From assembly GCF_023715245.1 (NCBI RefSeq), contig NZ_JAMBNV010000001.1, positions 496,001 to 560,000 of the forward strand: DNA of 64,000 nt, read 5' to 3'. The position numbers and the translations under genes are program-made. The notes beneath the pieces are model-generated. The model was given only the letters and a program-made list of their open reading frames with translations. It was not told the origin of the DNA and ran no database searches. The stretch is from Sporosarcina luteola (GTDB lineage: Bacteria > Bacillota > Bacilli > Bacillales_A > Planococcaceae). Of the stretch, positions 60,550 through 64,000 are shown piece by piece (positions within the stretch are counted from its first letter, which is position 1; each line of letters opens with the position of its first letter).

Positions 60550-62249
60550 ACCGTATCAAAAACAGCTTCAATGGGTTGACGGTCGTAAAAGTCCTCATTT
60601 ATGCATTCTTTGGCCTGTTCATGTTGCTGCCGCTTCTCTCCGTGTTCGTTGTCAGTTTCACTGGTGAACCGACGAACCTATTAGGCTCCTTGACGGATCC
60701 GGCCATTTTCAATTCGACGCTTGAAAAGTTCAAGAACATTTCATTGGATAATTATAAAAGGATCTTCTCGGGCAAAGGTTATTTCTCTGCATTGAAAAAC
60801 AGCCTTGCACTAGCATTTACCGTTACCATCATCATTATCCTTGTTTGTATTCCCCTTGCATATGGGATTGCAAGGACGAAAATGCCTTTTAAAAAGACGA
60901 TTTCCGCATTATGCATGATTCCATTGATCGTACCGACGTTCATTTCTGCATATGCATTTATCATCATGTTCGGACGGGCTGGATGGGTGACGCAAATCTA
61001 TAACGCGCTGGGCGGGGAAGGCATGTTGTTGAACCCCTATTCGATGGCCGGGGTCGTTGCGGTGCAAGTATTCTTCTTTTTCCCTTACGCATTATGGCCG
61101 TTAGTGGCGGCATTCAAGGTTAGTGATATCAGTTTGGAAGAGGCTTCCCAAAATCTCGGGGCGAAAAACTGGTTCACCTTCATCTTCGTGACGTTCCCGC
61201 TTGCGTTGCCAGGGGTCATTTCGAGCGCATTGCTCATCTTTACGGTGAGCTTCTCGGATTTCGGAAGTCCGATTGTCCTGGCACCAAAAGAGTTGAATTT
61301 GCTCGTCGTTGAAGCGTATCGAGAGATTTCAGGATTCTTCAACTGGGGCGGGGCAGCCATTCTGACGGTTGTCATGGTGATCGTGGCGGCATTCTTCTTC
61401 TATCTCCAGCATTTATATACGAAGGGGAAAAACTATGGCTCCGTTTCCGGAAAGCCGAAGCAGCAGAAGCTCATTGAGAATAAGTTATTGACGCGCGTAC
61501 TATCCGGCTATTCTCTGTTTGTCGTATTGATTCCGCTATTGGCGATGCTTTCCGTGGCACTTCAATCCGTTGCAACGACATGGGGCAAGGATTTATTGCC
61601 GAGCGGCTATACATTGAACCACTATAAAACGATCTTTTCAACGTCGATGGGCAATATCCAAAACAGTATTATGCTCGCGACTGGCGCGTTGGTGTTAAGT
61701 GTTATCATCGCAACATTTGTATCGTATTTCGTCGTCAGACAGAATTCAGCGAAATTGGATTTTATCGCGTCCATTCCATTGGTCGTGCCGGGAATCGCAT
61801 TCGGGATCGCGTTGATACAGACATTCAATACGATGCCGCTGCAATTGACGGGGACTGCTTTACTTTTGATTATCGCTTATACGATCAGGCGACTTCCGTA
61901 TATGGTCCGTTCAACGATGGGTTCCATGCGGGCCATCAAACAGGATATTGAAGAAGCGGCAGTGAATCTTGGCGCCACCCCTCTGACCGCAGCGATTACA
62001 ATCGTAGGACCGTTAATGCTGCCTGGAATTGCAGCCGGATCCGTACTTGTTTTTATTACGGTCATTAAAGAGGCAAGTGTTTCGATCCTGTTGGCTCCGC
62101 CTGAATGGGCACCAATGAGTTTGGCGATCTTCCAGAACATACTTCGCGCAGAGTACTATTCAGCGGCAGCGATGTCTATCGTCCTCATCGTCTTAGTACT
62201 AGTTTTGCAGGGCATTGCCAGTTTTATCGGGAAAAAACAACGTCTTTAA
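60546..62249 (+). CDS. ABC importer permease, fused two-domain FbpB-type
   Basis: 567 residues, two homologous halves of about six helices each. Each half has an EAA-like loop: EEASQNLGAKNWFTFIFVTF (about 198-217) and EEAAVNLGATPLTAAITIVG (about 469-488). This fused arrangement is typical of Fbp/Afu and 2-aminoethylphosphonate-type importers. The start overlaps the ATPase gene (ATGA). A 65-base gap leads to the HAD gene. Confidence 0.87.
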   Translation: MNRIKNSFNGLTVVKVLIYAFFGLFMLLPLLSVFVVSFTGEPTNLLGSLTDPAIFNSTLEKFKNISLDNYKRIFSGKGYFSALKNSLALAFTVTIIIILVCIPLAYGIARTKMPFKKTISALCMIPLIVPTFISAYAFIIMFGRAGWVTQIYNALGGEGMLLNPYSMAGVVAVQVFFFFPYALWPLVAAFKVSDISLEEASQNLGAKNWFTFIFVTFPLALPGVISSALLIFTVSFSDFGSPIVLAPKELNLLVVEAYREISGFFNWGGAAILTVVMVIVAAFFFYLQHLYTKGKNYGSVSGKPKQQKLIENKLLTRVLSGYSLFVVLIPLLAMLSVALQSVATTWGKDLLPSGYTLNHYKTIFSTSMGNIQNSIMLATGALVLSVIIATFVSYFVVRQNSAKLDFIASIPLVVPGIAFGIALIQTFNTMPLQLTGTALLLIIAYTIRRLPYMVRSTMGSMRAIKQDIEEAAVNLGATPLTAAITIVGPLMLPGIAAGSVLVFITVIKEASVSILLAPPEWAPMSLAIFQNILRAEYYSAAAMSIVLIVLVLVLQGIASFIGKKQRL

Positions 62250-62314
62250 TTGGAAGAGTGAAGTGTGAGCTTGTACACAAATACTGTTTTAGGTATAACT
62301 GACTTGGAGTGAGA

Positions 62315-63091
62315 GTGTTGAAAGGGTTTATCTTTGATTTGGATGGAACGATTTATCTGGACGACCATATTATCGATGGGGCGCCGGAAGTGATAAAAGC
62401 GTTGAAAGAGCGCGGGGATAAAGTGGTGTTCCTGACGAATAAATCAATTGCGAATCGCAAAGAGTACGTTGAGAAGTTGAATCGTTTAGGGATTGAAGTT
62501 GAGCTTAGCGAGGTCATTAATTCTAATTATATTACTGCACATTATTTGAAAACGGTCATGGGTGAGGGTGATTCTGCCTACGTCATCGGGGAAGAGCCTT
62601 TATTCGAGGAACTGGCGATAGAAAACATAAAGCTGGCGGAAGTTCCCGCCAGCGCATCTCATGTTGTGTTAGGATGGGACCGGCAATTCACGTACGATAA
62701 GCTGAACAATGCCTTCCAAGCATGGCGGAATGGGGCCGAAATACTGGCGACCAATCCTGATCGGACTTGTCCGGTCAAAGATGGTGAAATCCCGGATTGC
62801 GGCGCGATGATTGGTGCGCTTGAAGGCGCGACTGGCGAGCCGGTGAAGATGATCACTGGAAAACCGTCTTCGTTGATGGCTGAATATGTACTGGAAAATG
62901 TGCTCGGTATGAAAGCGGATGACTGCTTTATGGTAGGTGATCGCCTGGAAACGGACATTAAGATGGCGAATGATGCTGGTATCCATTCCGTGCTTGTCCT
63001 TTCAGGCATTACGACTGAGGAAATGCTTGCAAGTACCGAGCATCTACCTGATCTCGTATTGGATAGCGTCAAAGATCTTATTACATTATAA
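62315..63091 (+). CDS. HAD-superfamily phosphatase, NagD/AraL-like
   Basis: 258 residues from GTG 62315; TTG 62318 and GTG 62309 are alternatives around the GGAGTGA site. HAD motifs: FIFDLDGTIYLDD (I, near residue 4), FLTNKS (II), GKPSSLMAEYVLENVLG (III Lys) and MVGDRLETDIKMA (IV). A type IIA cap lies between II and III, as in NagD and glycerol-phosphate phosphatases. It likely dephosphorylates a small imported phosphoester. Same direction as the ABC genes and converges with glpP, overlapping its stop by 6 bases. Confidence 0.82.
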   Translation: MLKGFIFDLDGTIYLDDHIIDGAPEVIKALKERGDKVVFLTNKSIANRKEYVEKLNRLGIEVELSEVINSNYITAHYLKTVMGEGDSAYVIGEEPLFEELAIENIKLAEVPASASHVVLGWDRQFTYDKLNNAFQAWRNGAEILATNPDRTCPVKDGEIPDCGAMIGALEGATGEPVKMITGKPSSLMAEYVLENVLGMKADDCFMVGDRLETDIKMANDAGIHSVLVLSGITTEEMLASTEHLPDLVLDSVKDLITL

Positions 63092-63649
63092 ATCGAATTT
63101 CCACATTGCAGGGTCACCGGAGGAAACCGCCAAAGCACCTGCTTCCAGGGCTTCATGGACTTCGGACAGATTAGTGATCAATCCGCCAGCAATTATTGGG
63201 TAATCAAGTTCCCTTGAGAGCTGGTCGATGACTTTCGGAATGATGCCAGGAAGAATTTCGACGGCATCCGGTTGACAGGATTTGACCATCTCAATCCCTT
63301 TTTTAATGGCAGCGCGATCGATGAGGAAGATGCGTTGAATGGTTTTCAACCCAACTTCATTCGCCATTTTAACAATATGACTTTTCGTTGTTATGATTCC
63401 TGTAGGATTCCAGTACTCAGCGACGTAGTTGAGCGCATTTTTAGAATTGGAGAGTCCGTCGATAAAGTCGAGATGGAGAAAGACATATTTGTCCGCCTCG
63501 CGCAGCTGTCGAATATAGTCTGCAATGGTCATCAGATTCCCGGTGAGAAGAAAGACAATGTTGCAATTGGATGTGAGAGCGTGCTGTAAATCCTCCTCAT
63601 TCTTTACGGAGGCAATCATTTGGGATTCGACCATGTCAACTAGACTCAA
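63086..63649 (-). CDS. glpP: GlpP, glycerol-3-phosphate-responsive antiterminator
   Basis: 187 residues, TIM-barrel-like GlpP family: HLDFIDGLSNSKNALNYVAE, GIITTKSHIVKMANEVGLKT, VEILPGIIPKVI, YPIIAGGLITNLSEV and ALAVSSGDPAMWKFD. The TTG start at 63649 is after GAAAGGATG on the minus strand. GlpP binds glycerol-3-phosphate and prevents termination in glp leaders. It is transcribed away from glpD, whose leader at 63751 has a matching hairpin. Confidence 0.88.
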   Translation of the reverse strand: MSLVDMVESQMIASVKNEEDLQHALTSNCNIVFLLTGNLMTIADYIRQLREADKYVFLHLDFIDGLSNSKNALNYVAEYWNPTGIITTKSHIVKMANEVGLKTIQRIFLIDRAAIKKGIEMVKSCQPDAVEILPGIIPKVIDQLSRELDYPIIAGGLITNLSEVHEALEAGALAVSSGDPAMWKFDL

Positions 63650-63750
63650 GTTAATTCATCCTTTCGAAAAATGTGAAGTGGTGTACTATTATAATACCAT
63701 AGCGTGATGTTAGGAAAAGGAAAATTTTATAAGGTCAGAGATTATGAGAG

Positions 63751-63802
63751 AAGGCCATTACAATCCCCCTGCATTGAGCAGGGCTATTGTAATGGCCTTT
63801 TT
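63751..63802 (+). promoter_or_regulatory. Leader terminator of glpD, probable GlpP antitermination target
   Basis: Long hairpin: AAGGCCATTACAAT pairs with ATTGTAATGGCCTT, enclosing CCCTGC / GCAGGG, followed by TTTTTC, 22 bases before the glpD start. It would stop transcription unless antiterminated. An alternative pairing element was not identified. Confidence 0.75.
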
Positions 63803-63824
63803 CAATGATAGGAGCGTTTTACAG

Positions 63825-64000
63825 ATGAAATCATTTTCATTTACCGGCAGACGGGAACTATTGGGCAGCATTGAAAACAAGCAATACGATGTCATCATTA
63901 TCGGGGGCGGAATAACCGGAACGGGCATAGCTCTTGACTGTGTGACGAGAGGTTTGAAGACGCTTGTCATCGAAATGCAGGATATTGCAGCGGGGACTTC
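63825..64000 (+). CDS. glpD: Aerobic glycerol-3-phosphate dehydrogenase (3' truncated by window edge)
   Basis: The first 58 codons are present. FAD-binding N-terminus YDVIIIGGGITGTGIALDCV (GxGxxG-type Rossmann) preceded by the family-like leader FTGRRELLGSIENK. ATG after AGGAGCG by 10 bases. Oxidises glycerol-3-phosphate to dihydroxyacetone phosphate at the membrane. Regulated by GlpP via the upstream terminator. Confidence 0.85.
   Translation, partial: MKSFSFTGRRELLGSIENKQYDVIIIGGGITGTGIALDCVTRGLKTLVIEMQDIAAGT

Noticed and set aside
58368-62249. Ferric iron importer
   Set aside because: Family resemblance alone; neighbours point to organophosphate, so no iron role is assigned.
1-64000. rRNA or tRNA genes
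   Set aside because: No rRNA-like or cloverleaf/T-loop sequence was noticed on either strand; a tRNA scan would be decisive.

Overview
The window is from a low-GC Gram-positive bacterium of the order Bacillales. The evidence is GlpP/GlpD glycerol control, a ComK homologue, S-layer-homology (SLH) anchored exoproteins, Vpr-like subtilases, AGGAGG-type ribosome sites and frequent TTG starts. SLH anchoring with a CstA carrier and BCCT and TctABC systems fits a Planococcaceae-like genus such as Sporosarcina or Lysinibacillus, but that is inference.

Region 1 (1-17.7 kb) is a cell-surface block. It holds a 5'-truncated O-antigen-ligase-like membrane protein, an SLH phosphodiester glycosidase, two subtilases (one large and SLH-anchored), three pilin-like genes and a giant SLH beta-helix protein. 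A paralogue of the giant protein lies at 51.9-55.3 kb. The four SLH proteins all start with TTG.

Region 2 (18-30 kb) is accessory DNA. It contains a CoiA-like nuclease, a duplicated and decaying gene pair, relics of replication-type helix-turn-helix (HTH) genes, a WHH-nuclease toxin with a membrane neighbour, and a fusion of a beta-helix to two CbbX/SpoVK-like AAA+ domains, flanked by two copies of a small unknown gene.

Region 3 (30.4-41 kb) is catabolic. An AldA-like aldehyde dehydrogenase, an iron alcohol dehydrogenase and a BCCT carrier form one cluster. A GntR regulator with a palindromic operator, a PLP gamma-lyase-like enzyme, a complete TctCBA carboxylate transporter and a UroD/MtaA-like protein form the next.

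Region 4 (41-50 kb) is accessory again. It has a ParA ATPase with a partner gene, small and degraded genes, a sigma factor close to comK with an intervening 42-codon ORF, the second copy of the decaying pair, and a zinc-ribbon HtrA-like membrane protease.

Region 5 (50-64 kb) holds the CstA-type carrier, the second giant SLH protein, a secreted glycerophosphodiesterase, an Afu/Fbp-type ABC importer, a HAD phosphatase, GlpP and the start of glpD with its terminator/antiterminator leader. Together these look like an organophosphate/glycerophosphate acquisition module.

The most unusual non-coding signal is four intergenic arrays with a 20-bp period, each built on a short core (CGCTCGTAAA or CGCATAAA) followed by about 10 variable bases. 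I know of no feature class that covers them. A dispersed hairpin present in five copies, each beside relic DNA, is a second repeat family.
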